Positions 6,489 through 13,403 of a DNA stretch of 19,469 nucleotides are shown here, one piece after another (position 1 is the stretch's first letter; the number at the start of each line of letters is the position of its first letter). This DNA is from Treponema sp. (GTDB lineage Bacteria; Spirochaetota; Spirochaetia; Treponematales; Treponemataceae). The notes beneath the pieces are model-generated. The model did not search any database, was not told where the DNA came from, and worked only from the letters and a program-made list of their open reading frames with translations. The DNA lies in contig SFOB01000042.1 of the NCBI GenBank assembly GCA_004554075.1, forward strand, positions 1 to 19,469, in the 5' to 3' direction. The translations under genes were made by a program, and so were the position numbers.

Positions 6489-7925
6489 ATGTCAGAGAAA
6501 AATAATAAATCCTGCATCCGCCTGTGGCATATCTTTGCAGCCGCAGCAGTTTTACTGATAATCAGCTTTTTTGGCTTCACTGCTTCACGTGCAGTCAGTT
6601 TTAAGAAAACACAAAATGCCCGGGATCTCACTTCGCAGGAGTTCGCTAGTCTTGGAAACTATCTGATGAATCAGTATCCCGAAAAATACCAGTATCTCAA
6701 ACCTCTTCCATATAATATCGGTCAGCCCCAGCTTGATGTCTGGGCTCGCTCCGCAATTCTTATTGATGTTTCTAATGGCAATGTACTTTATGAAAAAAAC
6801 GCAGATGCAATAATTCCTCCTGCTTCTATGACCAAGCTTTTTGCAATGTATGTTGTGGAAGAAGAAGTTGCCGCAGGCCGCCTTTCCTACGACCAGGTAA
6901 TTCCTCTTCCACCGGAAAGCTGGGCCTGCAATATGCCGCCTCACTCTTCTCTTATGTTTCTTGGAAAAGGGCAGAGGGTAACTCTGGAAGAACTTTTGTT
7001 AGGTCTTTCAATTTGTTCTGGTAACGATGCGGCTTATGCTCTTGCCTATACAGTCTGTGGTTCTATGGATGAGTTTGTAGAAAGAATGAACAGAGCTGCC
7101 ATTGAGCTTGGTCTTGAGCATACACATTTTGTAGAAAGTTCAGGTTATAGTGAACTTAATCAGACAACTGCCCGTGAAATGGCAGATTTTGCCGCAGCCT
7201 ATCTTCTTCGTTTTCCTTCGTCTCTGCATCGCTTTCACAGCGTTTTAGATTTTACCTATCCAAAAGCAAAGAATCTTGCTGCTGGAGATAAGCCTGCTGC
7301 CCAGGATTTTTCTCAGGGACTGCCTCAGAAAATTACAATGCCAATTACTCAAAAAAACACAAATCCTCTCCTTGGTAAACTTGAAGGCTGTGATGGTCTT
7401 AAAACCGGATATATTGATGAAAGCGGCTACAATCTTACCCTTACTGCAGTTCGTGGAGAGACACGCTTTTTATCAGTAACTATGGGCGGCCCTGGAAACT
7501 CTACAAAGGAAGGGCAGGCTGGCCGTGTTCACGATGGTACAGAACTTATGGAATGGGCCTTCAGAAACTTTGCAGATTATTCTCTTGAACTTAAGGTTCA
7601 TTCATATCTTATCCGTTCTTTTAATTCTTCAGAAAAAATGCTTCGCCTGCAGCCAGCCTGGCCGGAAAGAACTTTTACAGTACCTTACGTAAGCGGTGCT
7701 TCCATGAAAGAAAATCTTGATACAGTTCGTGTAGAAGTTCAGCTTCCAGATTACTGCTGGGGCGCCGTAGAGCAGGGCAGCATCCAGGGAAAAATAGTTA
7801 TTTCCGCCGGCGATTACGTCCTCGAAGAAATCCCCCTTGTTGCCGACCGTTCTCTAAAATCTGCTGGATTTGTAAGTACCTTATCAGATCGTATATTATG
7901 TAAAATCTTTATGATGAACAAATAA
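6489..7925 (+). CDS. D-alanyl-D-alanine carboxypeptidase (peptidase S11, DacF/DacA-like)
   Basis: 478 aa. A low-molecular-weight penicillin-binding protein that trims the terminal D-alanine of peptidoglycan stem peptides in the periplasm. A hydrophobic N-terminal segment (about 12-32) serves as signal or anchor. The S11 catalytic set is complete: SMTK at 113-116 (Ser113 nucleophile, Lys116), SGN at 177-179, and KTG at 315-317. A C-terminal region of about 110 residues beyond the catalytic domain matches the usual PBP5-like beta-rich tail. It starts 10 bp after aroC with only a weak purine-rich ribosome site (GAGAGAAAA), fitting operon readthrough. It is somewhat longer than typical because of an extra ~70 residues between the membrane segment and the catalytic core. 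The gene symbol is left blank because several dac paralogues fit. Confidence 0.9.
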   Translation: MSEKNNKSCIRLWHIFAAAAVLLIISFFGFTASRAVSFKKTQNARDLTSQEFASLGNYLMNQYPEKYQYLKPLPYNIGQPQLDVWARSAILIDVSNGNVLYEKNADAIIPPASMTKLFAMYVVEEEVAAGRLSYDQVIPLPPESWACNMPPHSSLMFLGKGQRVTLEELLLGLSICSGNDAAYALAYTVCGSMDEFVERMNRAAIELGLEHTHFVESSGYSELNQTTAREMADFAAAYLLRFPSSLHRFHSVLDFTYPKAKNLAAGDKPAAQDFSQGLPQKITMPITQKNTNPLLGKLEGCDGLKTGYIDESGYNLTLTAVRGETRFLSVTMGGPGNSTKEGQAGRVHDGTELMEWAFRNFADYSLELKVHSYLIRSFNSSEKMLRLQPAWPERTFTVPYVSGASMKENLDTVRVEVQLPDYCWGAVEQGSIQGKIVISAGDYVLEEIPLVADRSLKSAGFVSTLSDRILCKIFMMNK

Positions 7926-7933
7926 TATTCCTA

Positions 7934-8135
7934 ACTGGGTATTCGCATTATAAAAAATTAAAGAATCTTGCTCCCAGTCACGATTCGTGATTCAAAACCG
8001 CGCAATAATGCGCTACACGCCTTTTGTGGCATAGAAACTATGGAACTGCCGCTAACGGCAGCCACAAAACGAGTGTTTTTGAATCACGCCTCGTTCCTTC
8101 GCGCCAGCATTACTGAAACCATCCATAATGCGGAT
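7934..8135. repeat. Nested palindromic intergenic element
   Basis: The 308-bp gap between the carboxypeptidase and CBM48 genes holds many inverted arms around one centre: CGCATTAT (7944-7951) with ATAATGCG (8125-8132); CGTGATTCAAAA (7986-7997) with TTTTGAATCACG (8077-8088); TTTTGTGGC (8022-8030) with GCCACAAAA (8061-8069); and the central hairpin CTGCCG-CTAA-CGGCAG (8046-8061). Local hairpins TCACGA-T-TCGTGA (7978-7990) and GCGC-AATAAT-GCGC (8000-8013) lie within the left arm. A 73-codon TTG-start frame (7968-8189) crosses it but has no ribosome site and resembles no family I know. It is either a structured RNA or a degenerate miniature repeat; I cannot tell which. Confidence 0.5.
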
Positions 8136-8169
8136 ACCATGCAGAAAAGTACACGTTTTTTCAACATAC

Positions 8170-8198
8170 TTGATTTTAATAAAATATAAGATTAAAAT
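8170..8198 (+). promoter_or_regulatory. Promoter of the CBM48 gene
   Basis: TTGATT (8170-8175), a 17-bp spacer and TAAAAT (8193-8198), in very AT-rich DNA. The leader would be about 29 nt and carries the Shine-Dalgarno AGGAG (8223-8227) before the ATG at 8234. Confidence 0.5.
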
Positions 8199-8233
8199 TA
8201 TTCTATAACGTACTAAAAATACAGGAGATTGAT

Positions 8234-8656
8234 ATGTCATTAAAGAAAACCTTTTCCAGCGATGGAAAAAAATGTACAGTTGTATTTACAGTAAATCCTG
8301 AAGCTGCTGCAGGTGCAACAAAAGTATTCCTTGCAGGCGATTTCAACAGTTGGGATCCTACTTCAATTCCAATGAAAAAAGATCCAAGTGGTTCTTTTTC
8401 AGTAAAGAAGCAGCTTGAAACAAATAAAGAATACCAGTTCCGTTACTGCATCGATGGTAATACCTGGATTAACGACTGGAAAGCAGATAAATATGTTCGC
8501 TCAGAGTTTGCAAGCGATGACAACTCTGTAGTAGACACAACAGTTCCAAAGGCTCCAAAGGTTTCTAAGAAGCCTACATCAAAAGCTGTAAACAAAACTG
8601 CAGATAAGAAGCCGGCCGCAAAAAAGCCTGCTGCTAAAAAAACTGCAAAAAAATAA
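8234..8656 (+). CDS. CBM48 glycogen-binding-domain protein with Lys/Ala/Pro-rich tail
   Basis: 140 aa, two parts. Residues 1-102 are a single isoamylase N-terminal/AMPK-beta-like CBM48 early-set domain: VFLAGDFNSWDP at 31-42 (Trp40), YQFRYCIDGNTW at 67-78, and NSVVDT at 97-102. These are the usual alpha-glucan-binding positions. No catalytic glycosidase domain follows. Residues 105-140 are a basic low-complexity tail with 14 lysines in 36 residues and PAAKK repeats, like the tails of histone-H1-like and some HU proteins. No signal peptide is present, so a cytoplasmic protein is expected. Binding to glycogen is inferred from the family; the tail could bind nucleic acid or another polyanion. 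It has its own promoter and a good ribosome site and is followed by the tRNA genes. Confidence 0.88.
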   Translation: MSLKKTFSSDGKKCTVVFTVNPEAAAGATKVFLAGDFNSWDPTSIPMKKDPSGSFSVKKQLETNKEYQFRYCIDGNTWINDWKADKYVRSEFASDDNSVVDTTVPKAPKVSKKPTSKAVNKTADKKPAAKKPAAKKTAKK

Positions 8657-8659
8657 TAA

Positions 8660-8678
8660 AATAGGCTGAAGACCTATT
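8660..8678 (+). terminator. Small hairpin after the CBM48 gene
   Basis: AATAGG (8660-8665) pairs with CCTATT (8673-8678) around a 7-nt loop just after the stop codon. There is no T tract, so it is at best a weak terminator; the larger hairpin at 8683-8716 may do the job. Confidence 0.3.
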
Positions 8679-8705
8679 GACAAAGTGAGTGTTAATCAAT
8701 ATATT
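8677..8705 (+). promoter_or_regulatory. tRNA-Gln promoter
   Basis: Perfect TTGACA (8677-8682), a 17-bp spacer and TATATT (8700-8705), 23 bp before the tRNA-Gln 5' end. This is the strongest consensus promoter in the window, as expected for a tRNA gene. Confidence 0.75.
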
Positions 8706-8716
8706 AATACTCACTT
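8683..8716. repeat. 14-bp dyad spanning the tRNA-Gln promoter
   Basis: AAGTGAGTGTTAAT (8683-8696) pairs with ATTAATACTCACTT (8703-8716), with one G:T pair and a 6-nt loop, followed by a T-rich stretch. The -10 box starts in the loop and runs into the right arm. It may end the upstream CBM48 transcript, act as an operator, or both. Confidence 0.65.
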
Positions 8717-8728
8717 ATTTACTTTTAT

Positions 8729-8799
8729 TCCCCGATTGTGTAATGGTAGCACTTCAGATTCTGGTTCTGACTGTGGGGGTTCGAATCCTCCTTGGGGAA
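8729..8799 (+). tRNA. tRNA-Gln (anticodon CTG)
   Basis: 71-nt cloverleaf. Acceptor TCCCCGA (8729-8735) / TTGGGGA (8792-8798) with a discriminator A at 8799. The D stem is GTGT/GCAC with AATGGTA in the loop. The anticodon stem is TCAGA (8754-8758) / TCTGA (8766-8770) around TTCTGGT, giving anticodon CTG at 8761-8763. The T arm is GGGGG-TTCGAAT-CCTCC. The 3' CCA is not encoded. Confidence 0.92.
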
Positions 8800-8803
8800 C
8801 TAA

Positions 8804-8834
8804 AACTGAATCAGAAATGGTTCAGTTTTTTTTT
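8804..8834 (+). terminator. Rho-independent terminator after tRNA-Gln
   Basis: AACTGAA (8804-8810) and TTCAGTT (8821-8827) form a 7-bp stem with a 10-nt loop, followed by a run of T to 8834. Confidence 0.8.
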
Positions 8835-8837
8835 GTG

Positions 8838-8855
8838 TTGTTCCTGCGGGAACAA
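8838..8855. repeat. Hairpin containing an inverted copy of the tRNA-Glu 3' end
   Basis: TTGTTCC (8838-8844) pairs with GGAACAA (8849-8855) around a TGCG loop. In addition, 8840-8852 is the exact reverse complement of 8929-8941, covering the 3' T-arm and acceptor strand of tRNA-Glu (13 of 13 bases). Confidence 0.65.
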
Positions 8856-8870
8856 TCAAATAGTTCAACT

Positions 8871-8943
8871 GGTTCCTTCGAATATCGGTTTAGTTCGCGG
8901 CCCTCTCAAGGCTGAAAGGCGGGTTCGATTCCCGCAGGAACCG
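8871..8943 (+). tRNA. tRNA-Glu (anticodon CTC)
   Basis: 73-nt cloverleaf. Acceptor GGTTCCT (8871-8877) / AGGAACC (8936-8942), discriminator G at 8943. The D stem is GAAT/GTTC, with GG in the loop. The anticodon stem CGGCC/GGCTG surrounds CTCTCAA, giving anticodon CTC. The T arm is GCGGG-TTCGATT-CCCGC. CCA is not encoded. No convincing separate promoter is seen in the 36 nt after the tRNA-Gln terminator, so it may depend on readthrough. Confidence 0.92.
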
Positions 8944-8953
8944 TAAACGGTAA

Positions 8954-8983
8954 AAACTCGCTTATAAAGCGAGTTTTTTTTTA
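8954..8983 (+). terminator. Rho-independent terminator after tRNA-Glu
   Basis: Perfect 10-bp stem AAACTCGCTT (8954-8963) / AAGCGAGTTT (8967-8976) with a 3-nt loop and a T9 tract. The A run on the left arm means it could also work on the minus strand. Confidence 0.9.
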
Positions 8984-8997
8984 TTTAACGAAAATTA

Positions 8998-9112
8998 TCG
9001 AATGTTGGTTTAGTGATTGCCCTCTCAACCCTAAATAGCAAATGCGTTAAACAAAAATCCGAAAGGATTTTTGTAGCATTTACCGCAAAAGGGAAGAAAG
9101 ACGGGTTCGATG
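8998..9112 (+). pseudogene. Degenerate tRNA-Glu interrupted by a hairpin insert
   Basis: Two blocks match the tRNA-Glu at 8871-8943 in order. Block 1 (8998-9028) matches the D arm and anticodon loop, including TCGAAT, GGTTTAGT and GCCCTCTCAA with anticodon CTC, at about 25 of 33 positions. Block 2 (about 9091-9111) matches the variable and T arm, including GAAAG-A-CGGGTTCGAT. Between them, just after the anticodon loop, lie about 60 nt dominated by a hairpin. The 5' acceptor strand is unrecognisable and the 3' acceptor strand is missing or decayed, where the minus-strand gene ends at 9113. It cannot fold as a working tRNA. Confidence 0.65.
9040..9081 (-). terminator. Hairpin in the tRNA-Glu relic, likely terminator of the 9113-15564 operon
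   Basis: Perfect 10-bp stem ACAAAAATCC (9051-9060) / GGATTTTTGT (9065-9074) with a GAAA loop (TTTC on the minus strand), extended by AAATGC (9040-9045) / GCATTT (9076-9081). The A-rich and T-rich flanks inside the stem make it a plausible bidirectional intrinsic terminator, 30-70 nt past the stop of the minus-strand operon. Confidence 0.5.
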
Positions 9113-10465
9113 TTAGAACTGCCAGCCAACTGCAGCTACAGGTTTTATGTAGCCCATGGGAAGGCTCTGAATAAATGGCATTACAAAGTCGACTCCAATT
9201 TCGGCATAAAGTCGGTTTGTAAAATAAACCTGACCGCTTATTCCAGCCATAGCACAGAAATCAAAACTGTTCAAAGGTTCTGAACTGATATTGTGAGGGA
9301 AGTGGAATTTTGTATCATTAAACATGGCAAGTCCGCCTCCTGCATGCACTTCCAGAGTAGCAATATGGCGGAGCTTTGTTGAATCTTTCTTGCTCTTAAT
9401 ACGGATTGGCAGCTGATAAATGGCAATCAGATTACCTGTAATGTAGTTACCATCCAGATCATAACCTTCAGTTGTTGTCATAAGGCGTGAATAAGTTGCA
9501 TCAATGCCAAGACCAACATAACCAAAGCGGCGTTTGAAAGGCATAAGGGCAATTTTTACATTTGCAGAAATAGGGAGAACAGAAGTATTAAGGTAATTCT
9601 TCATTCTGTCTCCAAAGATTATTATAGGACAGGTGTAACCGGCAGAAACATCAAAGTCTACGGCTTTACGGAACTTTACAACAAAGGTATTTTCCTTGCC
9701 ATTTGCAGTAGTAAGGCCACTGGCATCTGTAGCGGTAAAGTAGTAGGTACCGGTATCCAGTTCGTTCATGTCAAACTGAACACGGAGCCTGCGGTTATTA
9801 TCACTGAATTCGAGAATGTTAGGAATAATAGGATCCGCATTCTTTTTACGTACATTAATTACTTCATAGGTGGTAAATGATGTATCTGTAGGGCTTTCCT
9901 GCAGCTCAAAAAGATTACGACCTGTAACAGTAAAAAGACCATCATTTATTTCATCAAGATAGATTGTAGACGAGTGAGTTACAGAAGCTTCTACGTTTCG
10001 TACCTGAGGAATGTAAGCGCGGAATATATTAAACTCAAACCAGTCAGATTCAATTTCTGGAATTCCAATAAGGTCGTAGGTAATTACCTTGTAGCGGTAA
10101 AGGCCTGGAGTGAGCAGAGGCTGTATCTGAACACGGGTTGTATTGTCTTCTGTGAAAAGGCGGTTTATCTCTTTCCAGTCAGTTTTATCATCTTTCTTTT
10201 CTTCAATAACAACTTCGTACTTCTGAACATATTCAGGATAGTCTTCTATCCATTCAAGATACTGCCATGCAGTATCCGGATTATCATCATTTGTAATTTC
10301 TTCTTCTGTAACTTCACCATTTTCTGAAGCTGCTTCTGCCGCTTCTGTAGATGGAGCTGCTGATTTAAAACCACTTTTTGATTTCTTTTTTGATTTTGCA
10401 GATGCACTTCCAAAAATCATTAAGGCTGCTAATAATGCACAAAGGAGCTTTTTTCTAATTACCAT
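9113..10465 (-). CDS. Putative outer-membrane beta-barrel protein with signal peptide
   Basis: 450 aa from the ATG at 10465. I chose this start because MVIRKKLLCALLAALMIFGS is a standard signal peptide ending near SASA, whereas an upstream ATG (10513) would put 16 charged residues before it. After the signal comes a Lys/Ser then Glu-rich linker, then two beta-sandwich-like parts (one with TPGLYRYKVITYD, one with the Ig-like TVTGRNLFEL and TGTYYFTATD), then a C-terminal 170 residues of alternating polar/aromatic strands ending in WQF. A terminal Phe is typical of outer-membrane barrels. Last gene of the cyclase-FecR operon, overlapping the preceding gene by 11 bp. The arrangement recalls T. 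pallidum TP0483-TP0485, where Tp0483 has been reported as a fibronectin-binding protein; that orthology is from memory and untested. The function here is unknown. Confidence 0.7.
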   Translation of the reverse strand: MVIRKKLLCALLAALMIFGSASAKSKKKSKSGFKSAAPSTEAAEAASENGEVTEEEITNDDNPDTAWQYLEWIEDYPEYVQKYEVVIEEKKDDKTDWKEINRLFTEDNTTRVQIQPLLTPGLYRYKVITYDLIGIPEIESDWFEFNIFRAYIPQVRNVEASVTHSSTIYLDEINDGLFTVTGRNLFELQESPTDTSFTTYEVINVRKKNADPIIPNILEFSDNNRRLRVQFDMNELDTGTYYFTATDASGLTTANGKENTFVVKFRKAVDFDVSAGYTCPIIIFGDRMKNYLNTSVLPISANVKIALMPFKRRFGYVGLGIDATYSRLMTTTEGYDLDGNYITGNLIAIYQLPIRIKSKKDSTKLRHIATLEVHAGGGLAMFNDTKFHFPHNISSEPLNSFDFCAMAGISGQVYFTNRLYAEIGVDFVMPFIQSLPMGYIKPVAAVGWQF

Positions 10466-13403
10466 AAGGATTTCTCGCTCCTTTTGCCTTAGTTTTTCTT
10501 GGAGTTGGAACATCGGTAGAGAAGGTTGATTCTGCCGTTGGTCCTTCCTGAAGAACTTTATCTACAATACCATCTTTGTTGGTATCAATACGTCTGATTG
10601 CATGTACTGTCCATTTAAAGGTTCCTTTTGCGAAAGTTGATTTATTTGTCTCATAGAGCTTCATAAAATCAATTTCGTAACGGGTTTTATTTACCATCTG
10701 AGTGAGTACAACTTTGTTCTTTTTGTCTTTAATTTCTACTATATAATCTGTTGCCTTAGAAACTGGGGCCCAGCTGAGTATGATAGTTCTAGGATTATCT
10801 GGATTTCTCAGATATGCAGCACCAAGCAGTTCCGGAGTAGTGGTAAGACCTGTTGTTGCATCCAGAGGTTCTACTGGTAATACTGTAAAGCGTCCCTTGT
10901 ATTTATTATCTGTATTAGAAATATCAATTCCATCAAGAGTTTCTGCATAAACAATAATTTCGTAGCGGCCAGGTCTAAGACCTTCTTCTGTATCAAGCTT
11001 AATTGATTTTGGAGCAACAGTTATGCCGTTTGCCATCTGCTCGTCTGTAGGAACCTTGAGAACTACCTTATCATTTTCATCAGCCTTTAAAAGAACAAAC
11101 TGGGCTTTTGCAACATCATCAACTGAACTCCATCTTGCAGAAGCTGGATTTAAGATGGCATCAACACCAGTGTACTGAGTTCCCTTTGCAGGATTTGTAA
11201 TTTCAACAGGACGAAGTTTAATAAGAGTAAAACTACTTTCTGCAAGACGTCCGGTACGGCGGGAAGAAACGCCAGGTACTTCGTTTGCAAAGGCCTGAAT
11301 ACGCCATCTGTAGTTTGATTTGTCTACAAAGTTAGCCGGATTAAACATATCAACATTATCTTCAGGCTCATAAACTACATTTTCATAAACAAGTTTATTG
11401 TCAGACTGGCGGAAAATAGAAACCTTGTAATAATCAGCTCCTTCAACATCAGACCACTTAAACTTAAACGGAATGGTTTCTCTGGCAATTGCACGTCCTC
11501 CGGGAGCAGAAAGAGTTGCTTCATCAAGGTTTCCGATTACGTTAAGGGTTTTTGACGGAGTGATGAGTTCAGTTTCGTCTGTTGTACTTTTTGAACGAAG
11601 TCTCCAGTAATAGGTTCCAAGCGGAAGATTTACACCGCGGAGACTTGTAGAGTTTACAGGAGCCTTATAAACAATCTTTTTAAAGCCCTGATCTGAAGAA
11701 ATCTGAAGTTCACTTACAAAGTTATCCGGAATATTACGTTTCCAGGTGAACTTTGTATCCGGTAAAAGGGTGAGGGCACATTTATAGCCTTCTGCAGGTT
11801 CAACCGTGTGCTGCTCTGGTACGCCCTTCATTGTATAGAAGGTACGGATTTCTGATACTGGCGAAAGGTTTCCTTCTGCATCGCGCATAGTAATGCCCCA
11901 GTACCACTTTCCATCCTTGAGTTTTGTTACGTTAGAATTCAGAGTGTAGAAGTTCTCTGATGTTTCAAAAGAAACTGCAGGATTTCGGAGGTTCGGATTA
12001 TCTGCAATACGAACTGTATAACTTTGAGCTTCGTTTTCGATCTTCCATGAGAAGCTTGTAGGTTTTGCTGTAGTTTCTGTATTTACAATTCCATTTTCAG
12101 AAGGAACAAGCAGTTCTGGAGCTGTAAGTTCGCCCTTTCGTTCAACCTTAAAAACATGTACTTCAGAAGGTTCTGCAAAACCTTTTTTATTTAATGTATA
12201 GTAAGGAGTTACGCGCCAGTAATAAGTTCCTTCGGTAAGGGTAGAAATAATAGAAGAAGTTGTTGAAGTTCTCTGTTCGATAATCGGATTCTTCATATTC
12301 TGGCTTTTTGAAATTTCGAGTTTATAGGTAGAAGCATAAGGGCTTTCTGTCCAGATAATGCGGACTGCAGGTGTTCTTGTGCGGTAACTGTAAGTATAGT
12401 TTTCTGCAGGAGCAACCTGAGTTGGAGGCAGTGACTGAATAACCTGAATCTTTCCGCTTTTTATCTGGCCATCGTTTATAGCCTGCTGCTCAGAAACGCC
12501 TTCTTCTGAACCGTCCAGTTTCCAGAAATAAGTTCCTGCTTCAAGTTTTATATCTGTTTCGTTTAGACCGTCTGAATTCAAACGGTAAAGAACGTCATTA
12601 AATTCTTTGTCTTTGGAAATCTGAAGAACAGTAGATGCAATTGTATTACTCCAGCTGAAGTGTACATCAGTTGAACCCTGAGTGTGGTACATTATTTTTT
12701 CATTTCGAACAGGTGCATAAACGGTGAGTGCAGGCTTTGCAGGAATTGTCTGAGCCTTGCCTGTGCTCATATTAAGTTCTTCTCCCTGTTTGATGGCCAG
12801 AGTGCTTCCGTCTGCATTCTGAAGGGACGCAGAACCTTTTAATACCTGAACTGAAAGTCCGGAACTTCCTTTTCCACCGGAAGCTCCGGCTCCAGCAGCT
12901 CCTGCCTGAGAAACAGAACCTGCGCTAAGGCTGGTACCAGACTTTACAGCAACCTGAAGGCCGCCAGAAGAAAGTGTCATTCCGTTTTCTGCATCAGAAG
13001 AGTCTACTGTTGCATAACCGTCTTCAAGTTCTACCATAGCCTGCTGGTCTTCGCTTAAGAAAACCTGAGCCATGGTGTTTTCCATAAGGTCCATTACGTT
13101 TCCGTCGTTGAACCAGATAGTTGCTTCTGAAAGGGCAGCGGTGTGAATTGTATCTCCATTATAAACAGGAGATTCCTGACGCAGGCGGTCCCAGACAACG
13201 CGGTCTAAGAACTTACGCTGGGCAGTTTTATATTTAAAAGTGATGGTTGCAATAGGTTGTTCATTCTGCTTGGTGAGAGCGCGGAAGAAACTTTTATAAA
13301 ACAACCATGAGTTTGTTGATGCACCAATGAGACAGATAAAAATTGTAATGAGGAAAGGAAGAAGCAGACTATTGCTTAACCTGGATCTTGTTTTCTTCTT
13401 CAT
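10455..13403 (-). CDS. FecR-domain protein with seven fibronectin-III-like modules
   Basis: 982 aa. One N-terminal membrane segment (about 13-32) with a basic start, so the rest is predicted to be periplasmic. Residues about 50-220 form a FecR-like domain: GDTIHTAALSEATIWFNDGN, then VELEDGYATV, VAVKSGTS, and QVLKGSASLQNADGS followed by IKQGEELNM, with a Gly/Ser/Ala linker. Then come seven beta-sandwich repeats, each closing on a G-x-Y-x-W-type strand: GTYFWKL, GTYYWRV, GKWYWGI, GTYYWRL, SNYRWRI, GRYEIIV and GTFKWTV. The tail is basic (PRKTKAKGARNPYGN). FecR proteins usually relay outer-membrane signals to ECF sigma factors, but no sigma or anti-sigma gene is adjacent; instead the upstream neighbour is a cyclase, overlapping by 35 bp. 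It probably acts as an envelope scaffold or sensor. Confidence 0.82.
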   Translation of the reverse strand: MKKKTRSRLSNSLLLPFLITIFICLIGASTNSWLFYKSFFRALTKQNEQPIATITFKYKTAQRKFLDRVVWDRLRQESPVYNGDTIHTAALSEATIWFNDGNVMDLMENTMAQVFLSEDQQAMVELEDGYATVDSSDAENGMTLSSGGLQVAVKSGTSLSAGSVSQAGAAGAGASGGKGSSGLSVQVLKGSASLQNADGSTLAIKQGEELNMSTGKAQTIPAKPALTVYAPVRNEKIMYHTQGSTDVHFSWSNTIASTVLQISKDKEFNDVLYRLNSDGLNETDIKLEAGTYFWKLDGSEEGVSEQQAINDGQIKSGKIQVIQSLPPTQVAPAENYTYSYRTRTPAVRIIWTESPYASTYKLEISKSQNMKNPIIEQRTSTTSSIISTLTEGTYYWRVTPYYTLNKKGFAEPSEVHVFKVERKGELTAPELLVPSENGIVNTETTAKPTSFSWKIENEAQSYTVRIADNPNLRNPAVSFETSENFYTLNSNVTKLKDGKWYWGITMRDAEGNLSPVSEIRTFYTMKGVPEQHTVEPAEGYKCALTLLPDTKFTWKRNIPDNFVSELQISSDQGFKKIVYKAPVNSTSLRGVNLPLGTYYWRLRSKSTTDETELITPSKTLNVIGNLDEATLSAPGGRAIARETIPFKFKWSDVEGADYYKVSIFRQSDNKLVYENVVYEPEDNVDMFNPANFVDKSNYRWRIQAFANEVPGVSSRRTGRLAESSFTLIKLRPVEITNPAKGTQYTGVDAILNPASARWSSVDDVAKAQFVLLKADENDKVVLKVPTDEQMANGITVAPKSIKLDTEEGLRPGRYEIIVYAETLDGIDISNTDNKYKGRFTVLPVEPLDATTGLTTTPELLGAAYLRNPDNPRTIILSWAPVSKATDYIVEIKDKKNKVVLTQMVNKTRYEIDFMKLYETNKSTFAKGTFKWTVHAIRRIDTNKDGIVDKVLQEGPTAESTFSTDVPTPRKTKAKGARNPYGN

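Noticed and set aside
7968..8189. 73-codon frame in the palindromic spacer
   Set aside because: It starts with TTG, has no ribosome site, and its sequence is explained by the inverted-repeat structure; no protein family is recognisable.
8685..8946. Two overlapping small frames across the tRNA genes
   Set aside because: They cover tRNA-Gln, its terminator and tRNA-Glu, so they are chance open frames.
9029..9090. Intron in a functional tRNA-Glu
   Set aside because: The insert is far too short for a self-splicing group I or II intron and both acceptor strands of the tRNA are missing, so a decayed gene is more likely.
10455..13403. Classical FecR/ECF sigma iron-uptake signalling
   Set aside because: No sigma factor, TonB-dependent receptor or anti-sigma-type cytoplasmic tail is adjacent; only the FecR-like periplasmic fold is shared.
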